A DNA stretch of 64,000 nucleotides. Origin: Flavobacterium sp. Lineage in GTDB: Bacteria > Bacteroidota > Bacteroidia > Flavobacteriales > Flavobacteriaceae. This document shows positions 34,066 through 43,706 of the stretch, piece by piece (position 1 is the first letter of the stretch; the number at the start of each line of letters is the position of its first letter). Under the pieces are notes generated by a model that worked only from the letters and a program-made list of their open reading frames with translations, searched no databases and was not told the DNA's origin. The position numbers were made by a program, and so were the translations under genes. The stretch is taken from assembly GCA_027484725.1 (NCBI GenBank), contig JAIXSK010000016.1, forward strand, positions 1 to 64,000. The letters are read 5' to 3'.

Positions 34066-36971
34066 CACCATAAGTTTGTAATCGGAATTGTAACGATAAC
34101 TAAGGTACCGCTGGGTTTTTGGTTGGTTTCTAAATCGATGATTTGTATGCCTAATTTTCGGTTTTGCGGGTCTAATAATTTAATTCGCTCTGAAGTGATT
34201 TCAAGTGCTTTTGATTCATGATCGCGGTGGGTTTGCATTTTTTCAGACGCTTTACGGCCAATTCCGTTGTCTTGAACCGAACATTCGAGCATGTCGTTTT
34301 TCAGTTCAAATGAAATAGTGAGCTTTCCATGAGGATCATTTTTCGGAGCCAATCCGTGAATAATGGCATTCTCAACAATGGGTTGTAACAACAAAGTTGG
34401 AATCGCAATATCATTAATATTGAGTTTCGGATCCATTGAAATGGCATATTCAAATTTGTTCTTATATCTGATTTTAGTGAGTTCTAAATACAGTTCAAGC
34501 ATCTCAATTTCTGAGGCCAATGAAACGGTTGGGTCTGTGTTTTCAAGCAACATCCGCAACATCCGCGAAAATTTGGATATGTAGGTGCTGGCCTTAACGA
34601 CATCGCCCTCTGAATAATATCCTTTGATGGTATTGAGCGCATTAAAAATAAAGTGCGGATTCATTTGCAACCGGAGTGCTTTTTGTTCAAGTTCGGTCAT
34701 TTGTTTCTCGAGATTGGCTTTGTCTCGTTCCAGTTGAATGGCTGCTTTTTCTGAATCAAATACTTTTTGTTGTTCGTTTAATCGGTATCTGACAAAATAA
34801 TAAATGACACATGATAAAAGAAAAATCATCAACAAAATAAACCATATTTCTTGCCAGAACGGAGTTTCAATTTCAAAATGCAGGGTTTGAATGTTGCTTT
34901 TAATACCATAACCATCTTCACAATACACACTAAAAGTGTAATAATTGGGTGCGAGTGATTTATAGTTGATTTGTGACTCTCGGCTTTCAAACCACCGATC
35001 GCTTTGTCCGCCCAATCGGTAGTAATATTTCAGGTTGTTTTGATTGATGTACGATATGCCAGTGAAATTAATGCTGACATCGTTGTTTTGGTATGAAAAA
35101 CAATAGTCTTTATCCAATTGCGGCCTGATGTATTGATTTTGACTTTTGATGTATTCAATGCTGCAAATAGGCCGGCTTCTTTTTCTGCGAATTTTTTGAA
35201 TGTCAAAATAAAGCAATCCTTCATCGGTTGCCGAATAAATCGTATTGTTTGATGCTTCAATATCGTTTATTTTTTTGTTTTTAAGCCCCAGAAGTGCATT
35301 GAGATTTTTGACTTCGCAGCGATTTTTCCTGAGTAAGATGCCATTGATTCCATTATTAGAGCCAATTAAATAATAGGTGTTAGAGAGTTTTCTGATTGAA
35401 TTACAGGCAATGCTATTCAGGCCATCGCGTTTTGTGATGTGATAAATAATTTTGTTCTTTCTAAAAAAAAACAAACCTTTTGAACTTGTGGCAATGACCA
35501 GAAAATCATTTTCTGTATCGTAGTACAAATCCAAAATAGACGATTGAAGTTGCGGTAATAATTCAAACCATCTCTGAATTTTGCCTTCAGAAGTAAATTG
35601 ATACAAGCCATAATTGGTGCCTATCCATACGTTTTTTTGACGGTCTTGTTCAAAAACGGTTGTTCGCTTGTCAATGAAGATACTGTCGTATAAAAAATGT
35701 TTCAGATGGGCTTCGGTACTGATTTTTTTAGAGACTTTATAAGTATAATTATATCCGATGAAATAATTTTTTTCATCTTGAAAAAAGTCATTGGCTCCAA
35801 AACCCAAAGATTTTCTTTGACCTTTAGCGTCAATTTTTTCAACGAGTTTTTTGCCAATGATGTATGTATTGTCTGGGGTGAATCGGATGCGACTAATTTG
35901 ATCGGGCAAAGCATCATTGCTCAGTAATTGATATTTTTTCAAAACTCCGTTTGGCGATTTGTGGTAATAAGTATTATCATCACCGCCCACCCACAAATCA
36001 TTTTCCGAACCAACACCAATACAATTTAGCTTTAACGGTGCAGAATGATGCAACTGGTCAATGAAAATTTCAAATGACGGAACGTACAATAGCCCGTTTC
36101 TCAGGGTTGAAATCCAATAGCCGCCTTCAAAATCTTGGGTTATGTAAGAAATGCTTTGGTTTGTAAAGTACTTTTTGATAAATATTTGATTTTCAAATAA
36201 ATAAAGTCCGTTGCGGGTGCATATCCAGGTTTTTTCTTTTGATTCGGGATACATCTGAATAATCTCTGTTTTGTCAGGAACTGTAGCAATTTCAACTATT
36301 TGTTTTTGCGCAGTTATTTGATATAGATTATTACCCATACTAAAATAATTCTGGTCTTGGTAATGATAGGATCTGTAACTGTTTGATTTGGGGTGATGAG
36401 GTTCCAATAAAGGGTGTATTTGATTGATTATGCCACAGCTTTTCAGAAAGAGGTATTCGCTTCGAATTTTTTTCATTTCAGGATCAAATTCTTTCAAATA
36501 AGTTATTCTACTTACTTTTCCGTCGGGTTTTAAAACAGTGATTTCGCGATCTCGGTACTGAAAATAAATTTTTTTATCGGGTGCTTGATAAAAATCAATC
36601 ATGGCACTTGATCCCGAAACGTCTCGGACTAATTTTGAATTTCTTTGATTGTAGATTTTATGCTTGTAAATAAAACAAGTTTTTCCGCTCAGCGTAAGCA
36701 TCCAAATACGACCTAGATAGTCTTTTTTCATCTGAAACACCTCATTGTCAGATAAGCCGTTGTCAGAATTAACCAACGTAAAACTATGACTGTCATATCT
36801 TACAATGCCCGCATCTGTTGTTAACCACAACTTGCCATTGTCTTCTGCAAAAACAGAATATACATTTGCAGAAGGCAAACCATCTGCCGTTGCGTATCGA
36901 ATAAAAAAAGGATCTTGAGCATAAACAAGTTGCGTCAAGAGCAAGAGCAGTATGGGTATTAGTTTATTCAA
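34065..36971 (-). CDS. Two-component sensor kinase, propeller-Y_Y_Y type with LytS-like kinase
   Basis: 968 residues: signal peptide (LLLLLTQLVYAQ), a large periplasmic beta-propeller with repeats such as GKLWLTTDAGIVRYD, a triple-Tyr domain (YYRLGGQSDRWFESRESQINYKSL...YTFSVYCED), a transmembrane helix (IWFILLMIFLLSCVIYYFV), a coiled segment, then His-kinase motifs LRLQMNPHFIFNALNTI, VENAIIHGL and VQDNGIGRKASEKM. It lacks an in-protein receiver, so signalling goes to the overlapping LytTR regulator. Ligand unknown. Confidence 0.92.
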   Translation of the reverse strand: MNKLIPILLLLLTQLVYAQDPFFIRYATADGLPSANVYSVFAEDNGKLWLTTDAGIVRYDSHSFTLVNSDNGLSDNEVFQMKKDYLGRIWMLTLSGKTCFIYKHKIYNQRNSKLVRDVSGSSAMIDFYQAPDKKIYFQYRDREITVLKPDGKVSRITYLKEFDPEMKKIRSEYLFLKSCGIINQIHPLLEPHHPKSNSYRSYHYQDQNYFSMGNNLYQITAQKQIVEIATVPDKTEIIQMYPESKEKTWICTRNGLYLFENQIFIKKYFTNQSISYITQDFEGGYWISTLRNGLLYVPSFEIFIDQLHHSAPLKLNCIGVGSENDLWVGGDDNTYYHKSPNGVLKKYQLLSNDALPDQISRIRFTPDNTYIIGKKLVEKIDAKGQRKSLGFGANDFFQDEKNYFIGYNYTYKVSKKISTEAHLKHFLYDSIFIDKRTTVFEQDRQKNVWIGTNYGLYQFTSEGKIQRWFELLPQLQSSILDLYYDTENDFLVIATSSKGLFFFRKNKIIYHITKRDGLNSIACNSIRKLSNTYYLIGSNNGINGILLRKNRCEVKNLNALLGLKNKKINDIEASNNTIYSATDEGLLYFDIQKIRRKRSRPICSIEYIKSQNQYIRPQLDKDYCFSYQNNDVSINFTGISYINQNNLKYYYRLGGQSDRWFESRESQINYKSLAPNYYTFSVYCEDGYGIKSNIQTLHFEIETPFWQEIWFILLMIFLLSCVIYYFVRYRLNEQQKVFDSEKAAIQLERDKANLEKQMTELEQKALRLQMNPHFIFNALNTIKGYYSEGDVVKASTYISKFSRMLRMLLENTDPTVSLASEIEMLELYLELTKIRYKNKFEYAISMDPKLNINDIAIPTLLLQPIVENAIIHGLAPKNDPHGKLTISFELKNDMLECSVQDNGIGRKASEKMQTHRDHESKALEITSERIKLLDPQNRKLGIQIIDLETNQKPSGTLVIVTIPITNLW

Positions 36972-37121
36972 TCTCAGAAATGGTTTTAAAAGTAAAAGTA
37001 AACATTATTTAACACTGCCCAGATGTAAATCATTGCACTTATGTTTGGCTTTACATCAGTTATCAGTCCAAGGCAAACACTTGCTAATTTATAGATGCAG
37101 TTACAAAGTTTATTCAGTGAT

Positions 37122-37149
37122 TTGCACTTGGTTTATTACCTTAGATTTG
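37122..37149 (+). promoter_or_regulatory. Candidate promoter in the 37.0-37.3 kb gap
   Basis: TTG (37122-37124), 17 nt, TAGATTTG (37142-37149) pointing toward the small membrane protein at 37314. The rest of the 340-nt gap between the kinase start and that gene is AT-rich with no ORF or hairpin I can support. Confidence 0.45.
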
Positions 37150-37313
37150 CATTGAGACTCCATCAAAAAATGAAGCAGTGCAAAACGTAACAGAATACAC
37201 TTGAGCAGGCATCGGTAGTGGTTTTTATATTGTTTTTTTGAGCATGATGCAATCAGTAATTAAGTAATAGAATAAGCTGGTGCCTGGAGTGTATTTTTTA
37301 AAAAATACGAGCT

Positions 37314-37628
37314 ATGAATAACAGACAGATCACTGTGTTATCGATTTTTGGATTGGCTTGTCTTATCCTGCTGAGTTTTATTGCGCTAAGTGCATCTGAA
37401 GGATTCTATGAATTGTCATCAACAGGTTTTAAAGCACAAACTTTGTCCGCAGTTCCAGAGGGACTTCGCGATATGTATCAAGGGTATCCCTGTTTTATGG
37501 CCTTGTTGGGTTATATACTGTTTACATTGAGTGCTTTTTTGTTTTTGAATGAAAAGAACAAGGCATTCAAGACCATCAGCTTTTTGTCATTTACTTTTTT
37601 AGTGGGCATCTTTGTTTTTTTTCTGTAG
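37314..37628 (+). CDS. Small hypothetical membrane protein
   Basis: 104 residues with three hydrophobic segments (ITVLSIFGLACLILLSFIAL; CFMALLGYILFTLSAFLFL; TISFLSFTFLVGIFVFFL) and no motif I recognise. It stands alone with about 340 nt before and 180 nt after. A start ATG and a candidate promoter support it being real. Confidence 0.6.
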   Translation: MNNRQITVLSIFGLACLILLSFIALSASEGFYELSSTGFKAQTLSAVPEGLRDMYQGYPCFMALLGYILFTLSAFLFLNEKNKAFKTISFLSFTFLVGIFVFFL

Positions 37629-37807
37629 CATATATCTAAAAAGTATATTTTTTTATGATTCCTTTTTTTTGAAAGTTTCGCCTTGAGATTTTGCTTTTTA
37701 GTATTTATCTCGCCATCGGTACTTTTATCATTTATTGTTTTAGTTAGATATTAGACAGCTCGAAAGGGTTGTCTTTTTTTGTTACTTTTACCAGCAAATT
37801 CATCTAA

Positions 37808-38482
37808 ATGAAAATCATCATAACGGGTACTTCGCGCGGTATCGGACTTGAATTGGCCCTACAATTGGCTGAAGCCGGACACAGTGTTTTGGCTTTATCT
37901 AGAAAAACCCATACAAAACTTTTGGCACATGCTCATATTACTTCGCTTTCGGTTGATTTGGGTCATGAACATGAACTCAAACAAGTAGAGCAATTCATAG
38001 CATCCTCTTGGGGTCAGGTAGATGTTATTGTGCACAACGCGGGTTTGCTTTTATCAAAACCTTTCTCTGAAACCTCGCAAGCAGATTTTGAACTTATCTA
38101 CAAAACCAACGTTTTTGGGGTAGCCAACTTGACCCGAGTTTGTTTGCCGTATCTCAAGTCCGGAAGCCATGTAGTGAGTATCAGCTCTATGGGGGGCATT
38201 CAAGGCAGTATGAAGTTTGCCGGATTATCAGCCTACAGTTCTAGCAAAGGTGCTTTGATAACCCTCACAGAATTACTCGCCGAAGAATACAAAGACTACG
38301 GCATCGCCTTTAATGTTTTGGCCATAGGAGCGGTGCAAACCGAAATGCTTTCTGAAGCTTTTCCGGGCTACCAAGCTCCGGTAACAGCTGCTCAGATGGC
38401 GCGTTATATTGCTCATTTTGCCTTGACCGGAAACCAATTTCACAACGGAAAAATCATTCAGGTTTCGTCAACAACGCCTTAA
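37808..38482 (+). CDS. Short-chain dehydrogenase/reductase
   Basis: 224 residues with the Rossmann motif TGTSRGIGLELALQLAE, NAGLL, and the catalytic Ser/Tyr-Lys set VSISSMGG and YSSSKGA. NAD(P)-dependent oxidoreductase; substrate not assignable. Three bases before the SprT-like gene, so probably co-transcribed with it. Confidence 0.92.
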   Translation: MKIIITGTSRGIGLELALQLAEAGHSVLALSRKTHTKLLAHAHITSLSVDLGHEHELKQVEQFIASSWGQVDVIVHNAGLLLSKPFSETSQADFELIYKTNVFGVANLTRVCLPYLKSGSHVVSISSMGGIQGSMKFAGLSAYSSSKGALITLTELLAEEYKDYGIAFNVLAIGAVQTEMLSEAFPGYQAPVTAAQMARYIAHFALTGNQFHNGKIIQVSSTTP

Positions 38483-38485
38483 AAA

Positions 38486-39085
38486 ATGAATCCGGTTCTG
38501 TCTAAATATTTACCTGAACATGCCGTGGCACCTGTCTTTGATTTGATTGTGCAAAATCAGGTGCATTTACGGGTGGTCAACCAAAGAGTGACCCGTCATG
38601 GCGATTACAGAAAAGGTCCCAGCGGAAAGCATGAAATTACGGTCAATGCCAATTTAAATCCGTATAAATTTCTCATTACACTCATTCATGAAATTGCCCA
38701 TTTGGTGGCTTTTGAACAATTTGGTCGAAACATCAAACCGCATGGGAATGAGTGGAAATATACTTTTCAGCGATTGATGGTACCCTACATCAGACCTGAG
38801 ATTTTTCCCGGCTCATTGCTGCCGCTGGTGGCCAGACACTTCAAAAACCCGTCGGCCAGCAGTGATGTTGATGCCACGCTTACATTGGCGCTCAAGCAAT
38901 TCGATGACCGGAACGATAAAAATTATATCTTTGAAATCCCGTACGGAAGCCGATTCAGAATACCAAACGGCAAAATTTTTCAAAAGGGCGCTTTGCGCGT
39001 CAAGCGTTATGAATGTACAGAAATCAGCTCAGGCAGATTATATTTGTTCAATCCGAACGCCGAAGTTGAATTATTACACAATTGA
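38486..39085 (+). CDS. SprT-like zinc metalloprotein
   Basis: 199 residues with LITLIHEIAHLVAF (HExxH zinc site) followed by HGNEWKYTFQRLM, the SprT/Spartan-like arrangement; the C-terminal half has one Cys (KRYECTE) where many relatives have a zinc ribbon, so the ribbon is not complete. Possible protease for DNA-protein crosslinks by analogy with Spartan. Between SDR and mannose-1-phosphate guanylyltransferase genes, nearly touching both. Confidence 0.85.
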   Translation: MNPVLSKYLPEHAVAPVFDLIVQNQVHLRVVNQRVTRHGDYRKGPSGKHEITVNANLNPYKFLITLIHEIAHLVAFEQFGRNIKPHGNEWKYTFQRLMVPYIRPEIFPGSLLPLVARHFKNPSASSDVDATLTLALKQFDDRNDKNYIFEIPYGSRFRIPNGKIFQKGALRVKRYECTEISSGRLYLFNPNAEVELLHN

Positions 39086-39087
39086 TT

Positions 39088-40146
39088 ATGAACAAAAATT
39101 ATTATGCCGTTATTATGGCTGGCGGAGTTGGCTCAAGGTTTTGGCCGGTGAGCACCACTGATTTTCCGAAACAATTTCACGATATGCTCGGAGCTGGGCA
39201 AACCTTGATTCAAAAGACTTTTAGCCGTTTGTCAAAACTCATTCCGGCCGAAAATATTTTGGTGCTTACCAATGAAAAATACAGTTCGATTGTTTTAGAT
39301 CAGTTGCCGCAAATCAATCCGAGTCAGGTATTGACCGAACCGGCCATGCGCAATACGGCTCCGTGTATTTTATACGCTTCACTCAAAATAAAAAAGCAAA
39401 ATCCAGATGCATTGATGATTGTTGCCCCGAGTGATCACTGGATTGAAGACGAAGCGGCTTTTACAACCAATGTGCAACAGTGTTTTGATTTTTGTAGCCA
39501 GCACAATGCACTCATGACTTTGGGCATTCAGCCCACTTTTCCGAATACCGGTTTTGGTTATATCGAATTTGATAAAGCCGATGCAAATGCAGTGAAAAAA
39601 GTCCATCAGTTCAGAGAAAAACCGGATTATGAAACGGCCAAATCTTTTTTAGAGCAAGGGAATTTCTTGTGGAATGGGGGTATTTTTATTTGGAGCGTCG
39701 CCTCGGTTACGCAGGCATTTGAACAATATCAACCAGCCATGAATAGCTTGTTTATGCAAGGTTGGGCGCAATTTAATACAGGTTCAGAAAAGGATTTTAT
39801 CGATCAGCATTATGCACTGGCCGAAAACATCTCAATTGATTATGCGCTCATGGAAAATGCCCAAAATGTCTATGTGCTTCCGGCTACTTTTGACTGGAAC
39901 GACCTCGGAACTTGGGGTTCATTGCATGAAAAACTGGACAAGGACGAAAACAACAACGCCGTGGTCAACGCTACGGTGATGATCAACAACGCTTCGAGTA
40001 ATATCATCAGCACGTCAAAAGATAAATTGGTGATTATTGACGGATTGGAAGATTTTATCATTGTTGATAAAGACAACGTTCTGCTGATTTATCCAAAAAG
40101 CAAAGAGCAAGAAATCAAGGGAATTGTGGGTCAGTTGCCCAAGTAA
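39088..40146 (+). CDS. Mannose-1-phosphate guanylyltransferase
   Basis: Makes GDP-mannose for surface polysaccharide and glycan synthesis. 352 residues with the nucleotide-binding signature VIMAGGVGSRFWPVS, FPKQF, VLTEPAMRNTAPC, APSDHWI and FDWNDLGTWGSL. No C-terminal isomerase domain, so a single-function enzyme. The ATG at MNKNYYAV is preferred; it starts two bases after the SprT-like stop. Confidence 0.94.
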   Translation: MNKNYYAVIMAGGVGSRFWPVSTTDFPKQFHDMLGAGQTLIQKTFSRLSKLIPAENILVLTNEKYSSIVLDQLPQINPSQVLTEPAMRNTAPCILYASLKIKKQNPDALMIVAPSDHWIEDEAAFTTNVQQCFDFCSQHNALMTLGIQPTFPNTGFGYIEFDKADANAVKKVHQFREKPDYETAKSFLEQGNFLWNGGIFIWSVASVTQAFEQYQPAMNSLFMQGWAQFNTGSEKDFIDQHYALAENISIDYALMENAQNVYVLPATFDWNDLGTWGSLHEKLDKDENNNAVVNATVMINNASSNIISTSKDKLVIIDGLEDFIIVDKDNVLLIYPKSKEQEIKGIVGQLPK

Positions 40147-40153
40147 ACATGGG

Positions 40154-40921
40154 TCATAAACCTTCTTTGAGCTGAACCTCGCGCACTTTTTTAAATAAGT
40201 TTGACGAATACACAAAATCAACCAAGGCTTGCGAATCAGTTTTGTATATGTCATGTCGCGTTCCCTGCCAAGCTTTGAGACCGTTTTTCAGAAACACAAT
40301 GTTCTCGCCAATTTCCATCACCGAGTTCATATCGTGTGAGTTAATCACGGTGGTGATGTTGTATTCTTCGGTGATTTCTTTGATCAAATTGTCAATCAAA
40401 ATCGAGGTATTCGGATCCAGCCCAGAGTTGGGTTCGTCGCAAAACAAATACTTCGGATTGTTTACAATTGCCCGCGCAATGGCCACACGTTTTTGCATTC
40501 CGCCCGAAATTTCCGAAGGTAATTTATGATGTGCGTCAATTAAATTCACACGTTTGAGCACAAAATCCACGCGGTCATTGATTTCAGATTTTGAATTATT
40601 GGTAAACATCTGCAGCGGAAAACCCACATTTTCGGCCACAGTCAATGAATCAAACAACGCGCTGCCTTGAAATACCATCCCGATTTCGGTGCGCAATTCC
40701 ATTTTTTCATCGCGCGAAAGCTCAGAATAAATGCGTCCGTCAAATGAAATGGTTCCGGCGTCAGGCGTGTGAATCCCCAACAATGATTTGAGCAAAACCG
40801 TTTTTCCAGAACCACTCTGGCCAATAATCATATTGGTTTTTCCGGTTTCAAAAACAGTAGAAATTCCTTTGAGCACTTTAGAATCTCCGAACGATTTTTC
40901 GACATCTTTTACTTCGATCAT
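40154..40921 (-). CDS. mlaF: ABC transporter ATPase, MlaF-like
   Basis: 255 residues: Walker A GQSGSGKT, signature SGGMQKRVAIARA, Walker B YLFCDEPNSGLDP. Together with MlaE it would form the inner-membrane lipid transporter that maintains outer-membrane asymmetry. The ATG of MIEVKDVEKSFG overlaps the mlaE stop (ATGA); the ORF track extension upstream lies inside mlaE. The lipid-binding MlaD gene is not adjacent. Confidence 0.9.
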   Translation of the reverse strand: MIEVKDVEKSFGDSKVLKGISTVFETGKTNMIIGQSGSGKTVLLKSLLGIHTPDAGTISFDGRIYSELSRDEKMELRTEIGMVFQGSALFDSLTVAENVGFPLQMFTNNSKSEINDRVDFVLKRVNLIDAHHKLPSEISGGMQKRVAIARAIVNNPKYLFCDEPNSGLDPNTSILIDNLIKEITEEYNITTVINSHDMNSVMEIGENIVFLKNGLKAWQGTRHDIYKTDSQALVDFVYSSNLFKKVREVQLKEGL

Positions 40922-41667
40922 CAGGCGAGTAATAATTGGGTTAATATGTAGTTCATCAAAATAATGGATACCGAAGTCCAAACAAATGATACCGTACTGG
41001 CTTTGCCCACTTCAAGCGCACCGCCTTTCATGTAATAGCCGTGAAACGATGGAATGGTTGCCAAAAGCAAAGCAAAAACCACCGTTTTAATAAAAGCATA
41101 TGCAATGTGAAACGGAATAAACTCTTGCTGCAAACCGCCAATAAACTGCGAACTCGAAGCAAAACCGCCATAAACGGCTGCCATCCATCCGCCTAAAATA
41201 CCCAGAAACATACTGATTCCAATCAAAAAAGGGTAGAGCAGTAGGGCAATAAGTTTCGGAAAAACCAAATAATTCAGCGAGTTGATGCCCATGACTTCAA
41301 GCGCGTCAATTTGTTCGGTTACCCGCATGGTGCCAATACTTGAGGTAATAAACGAGCCCATTTTTCCGGCCATAATGATCGAGATAAAGGTCGGGGCAAA
41401 TTCTAAAATCACCGATTGTCGCGTTGCAAAACCAATCAAATACTTCGGAATCAGCGGATTGGTCAAATTAAGCGCCGTTTGAATCGATACAACGCCCCCC
41501 ACAAAAAATGAGATAAACGCCACAATACCAAGCGAGCCAATGATCAAATCGTCAATTTCTTTAAAGATCAAATTACGCATCACGGGCCATTTGGTAGGCT
41601 TGTTAAAAATGTCTTTGAGCATCAAAAAATACCGGCCAATCTGCGACAAATAACGTACGAGCATCAT
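40921..41667 (-). CDS. mlaE: ABC transporter permease, MlaE-like
   Basis: About 248 residues, with GGVVSIQTALNL, EFAPTFISIIMAGKMGSFITSSIGTMRVTEQIDALEVMGIN, the MlaE family core, and five to six hydrophobic helices. Start is one of two consecutive ATGs (41667 or 41664); the ORF track uses a TTG three codons upstream. Operon with mlaF. Confidence 0.9.
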   Translation of the reverse strand: MMLVRYLSQIGRYFLMLKDIFNKPTKWPVMRNLIFKEIDDLIIGSLGIVAFISFFVGGVVSIQTALNLTNPLIPKYLIGFATRQSVILEFAPTFISIIMAGKMGSFITSSIGTMRVTEQIDALEVMGINSLNYLVFPKLIALLLYPFLIGISMFLGILGGWMAAVYGGFASSSQFIGGLQQEFIPFHIAYAFIKTVVFALLLATIPSFHGYYMKGGALEVGKASTVSFVWTSVSIILMNYILTQLLLA

Positions 41668-41734
41668 AGTTTTCAAATATGCGCTAAAGTAGGAAGAAGT
41701 TGTCAGTTCTCAGTTATCGGTTTTGAGTTTTTTT

Positions 41735-41812
41735 AGGGCGTGCCCCTGCGGGTCGGGCTATGCGCTTCAATCTTTTGTTGCACAAAAGGATTTTCGCTGC
41801 TATCCCTCACGC
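41735..41812 (-). repeat. Dispersed intergenic repeat, family 1 copy C
   Basis: Minus strand reads GCGTGAGGGATAGCAGCG, a hairpin ATCCTTTTGT/ACAAAAGAT, GAAGCGCATAGCCCGACCC and ends GCACGCCC. Together with family 2 copy 1 it fills most of the 315-nt gap between mlaE and the glycosyltransferase gene. Confidence 0.7.
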
Positions 41813-41865
41813 GACTCACAACTACAAATAAAGCATTTGTCAAAAATGAAAGTTTAAAGATACCT

Positions 41866-41926
41866 CAAGTCCACTGGACTTCCTCCTTTTAATTTCTACC
41901 CGGGGCACAGCCGAACTGAGCGAAGC
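41866..41926 (-). repeat. Dispersed intergenic repeat, family 2 copy 1
   Basis: Minus strand reads GCTTCGCTCAGTTCGGCT, then GAAATTAAAAGGAGGA and a short palindrome AAGTCCAGTGGACTT. The second copy is at 59355-59410. Confidence 0.6.
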
Positions 41927-41981
41927 TAAATCTCACGCGCGCAATTGTAATTGCAACATTTGTCTATATTTTAGTAAAAGC

Positions 41982-42845
41982 TCACGCAGCTTTTTTCCCG
42001 GTGAGTTTTTCTTTGATTTTGCGCCAACGGTATTCCCTGATAAATTTAGATTGTTGAGGCGTTACCAGCATCGGTTTTCTTTTAGATTTAGCTTGGTAAA
42101 ATCCAATGAGATAGTCTAGCAAAAGCAAAGGTTTTTTCTTGCGTAAAGCCAATTTTACCGAGGCAATCAGCGTAATCATAAAACCATAACCCAGCGTGTA
42201 AAAAGCGGCGCCTTGTTTGAGCCCAGCGGCTCGGTTATAATTGGCTCCGGTAGGCTTGAGGTGTTTTACTTGAAGCGATTCATCGGTCAAAATTTCCCAA
42301 TGGTAATAGCGTGCGAGCAATTCATCGGCGGTATCCCAACCCATGGCTGGTCTGAGTCCGCCCATTTGTTCAAAACACTCTTTTCGGTAGGCTTTAAACG
42401 CACCGCGGATGTGGTCTTTATCGGTTAAGTTTTCTAAAACCCATTTCCCGTTTTTCTCAATATAGGCAAATCCGCCCACCATGCCCACTTTTGGGTTTTG
42501 TGCAAAATGTTTGGCAACGGTTTCAAAGTAATTCTGAGGCAAAATCAAATCGGCATCGAGCTTTACGATAAAATCATAGGCATCATCTACAGCTGACAAA
42601 CCTTTTTCAAAGGCGCGAATGACTTTGCTTCCGGGTTGATGAACAGCATCAGATAAGTTGTTGAGTAAAATAATGTTCGGGTTTTTTTCTGCAATGCTTC
42701 GGACTATTTTTTCAGTTGCATCGGTTGAGTGGTCATTCACCACCACTATTTTTTTGGGCTGAAGCGTTTGCGCCAAAACTGAGTCAAGCATTAACTTTAT
42801 GAATTTGGCTTCATTGTGCGCCGGAATAATCAGGTAATATTGCAT
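41982..42845 (-). CDS. Family 2 glycosyltransferase
   Basis: 287 residues with IPAHNEAKFIKLMLDSVL, VVNDHSTD, KLDADLILP (DxD-type) and a later acceptor-side ARYYHWEI. A GT-A fold enzyme for surface glycans; sugar and acceptor unknown. Cytoplasmic with no clear membrane helix except a weak one near residue 220 (YGFMITLIASVKLAL). Confidence 0.88.
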   Translation of the reverse strand: MQYYLIIPAHNEAKFIKLMLDSVLAQTLQPKKIVVVNDHSTDATEKIVRSIAEKNPNIILLNNLSDAVHQPGSKVIRAFEKGLSAVDDAYDFIVKLDADLILPQNYFETVAKHFAQNPKVGMVGGFAYIEKNGKWVLENLTDKDHIRGAFKAYRKECFEQMGGLRPAMGWDTADELLARYYHWEILTDESLQVKHLKPTGANYNRAAGLKQGAAFYTLGYGFMITLIASVKLALRKKKPLLLLDYLIGFYQAKSKRKPMLVTPQQSKFIREYRWRKIKEKLTGKKAA

Positions 42846-42871
42846 TCGGTGATGGGTTTAGCGCCATAAAA

Positions 42872-42906
42872 ATAAAAAAAAAGGGATTCCTTTTCAGAAA
42901 TCCCTT
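42872..42906 (-). terminator. Terminator of the first WG-repeat gene
   Basis: AAGGGATT (42881-42888) and AATCCCTT (42899-42906); an A-run to the left gives the U-tract on the minus strand. Confidence 0.8.
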
Positions 42907-42927
42907 GTTAGATTAAGGTTATGAATC

Positions 42928-43563
42928 TTAGTTTGTTTCAGCAACGGTTGATTTTTTCTTCACAAAAGCCTCAATGTTGTCATACACTACCGGAATAACT
43001 TCTTTTCCGGTCTTGTCAATGAACCCGAGTTTTTCTTTGCGGTCTTTAACCAAAGCCCAGTTTTTGCGTACATTGTCAAACTTGTCTATCTGTACATACT
43101 TTACTGGAACAATGATGTTTCCTTCTTTATCGATAAATCCTTTGAGTCCTTCTGATTCAACCAGCATCCAATCTTTGGCATATTCGCCAAAACCGCTGAT
43201 TTTGTCATAAATGGGCGGAACGATTTCTTTTCCTAAATCGTCAATAAATCCAAATTTACCTTCTTTTTGAACCATGGCCCAGCCTTCGTTAAGCGTGCCA
43301 TAAGCATTGATTACTTCATATTTTGGTTCGACAATAATTTTACCTTTTTTATCGATAAAACCGTACAAGTTATTCAGTCCAACTTTTGACCAATTCAGGT
43401 GCACTTTGTCAAACTCATCTACCGAGCTGTACTTGGTAGGAATGATCTCTACGCCGTTTTCATTGATCACGCCATATTTATCATCCGAGCTGACAATAAA
43501 TAATTTTTGACCAAAACTAACGGAACATAAAGCCAAAGCCGCGTAGGTGTAGATTGCTTTCAT
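42928..43563 (-). CDS. WG-repeat protein, copy 1
   Basis: 211 residues: signal peptide (YAALALCSVSFGQ), then five WG-type repeats of about 35 residues, each with a YGFIDKKGKIIVEPKY-like core. Such repeats form beta structures of unknown role, probably periplasmic or secreted. Closely similar over its whole length to the gene at 44332-44967. Promoter at 43605-43636. Confidence 0.85.
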   Translation of the reverse strand: MKAIYTYAALALCSVSFGQKLFIVSSDDKYGVINENGVEIIPTKYSSVDEFDKVHLNWSKVGLNNLYGFIDKKGKIIVEPKYEVINAYGTLNEGWAMVQKEGKFGFIDDLGKEIVPPIYDKISGFGEYAKDWMLVESEGLKGFIDKEGNIIVPVKYVQIDKFDNVRKNWALVKDRKEKLGFIDKTGKEVIPVVYDNIEAFVKKKSTVAETN

Positions 43564-43604
43564 AAAATCTAAATTTCGTTAATTTTTGAATTATTATTAC
43601 GAGT

Positions 43605-43636
43605 CAATATTAAGTTAAAAAACCGATAAAACGCAA
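43605..43636 (-). promoter_or_regulatory. Promoter of WG-repeat gene copy 1
   Basis: Minus strand TTG (43634-43636), 21 nt, TAATATTG (43605-43612). The same boxes and spacing occur before copy 2. Confidence 0.5.
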
Positions 43637-43706
43637 AAATAATCGATGAAATACATAAAATATAAAAATAATGCTATATAAATCTTACAAAAAAAGTCCG
43701 ATATCT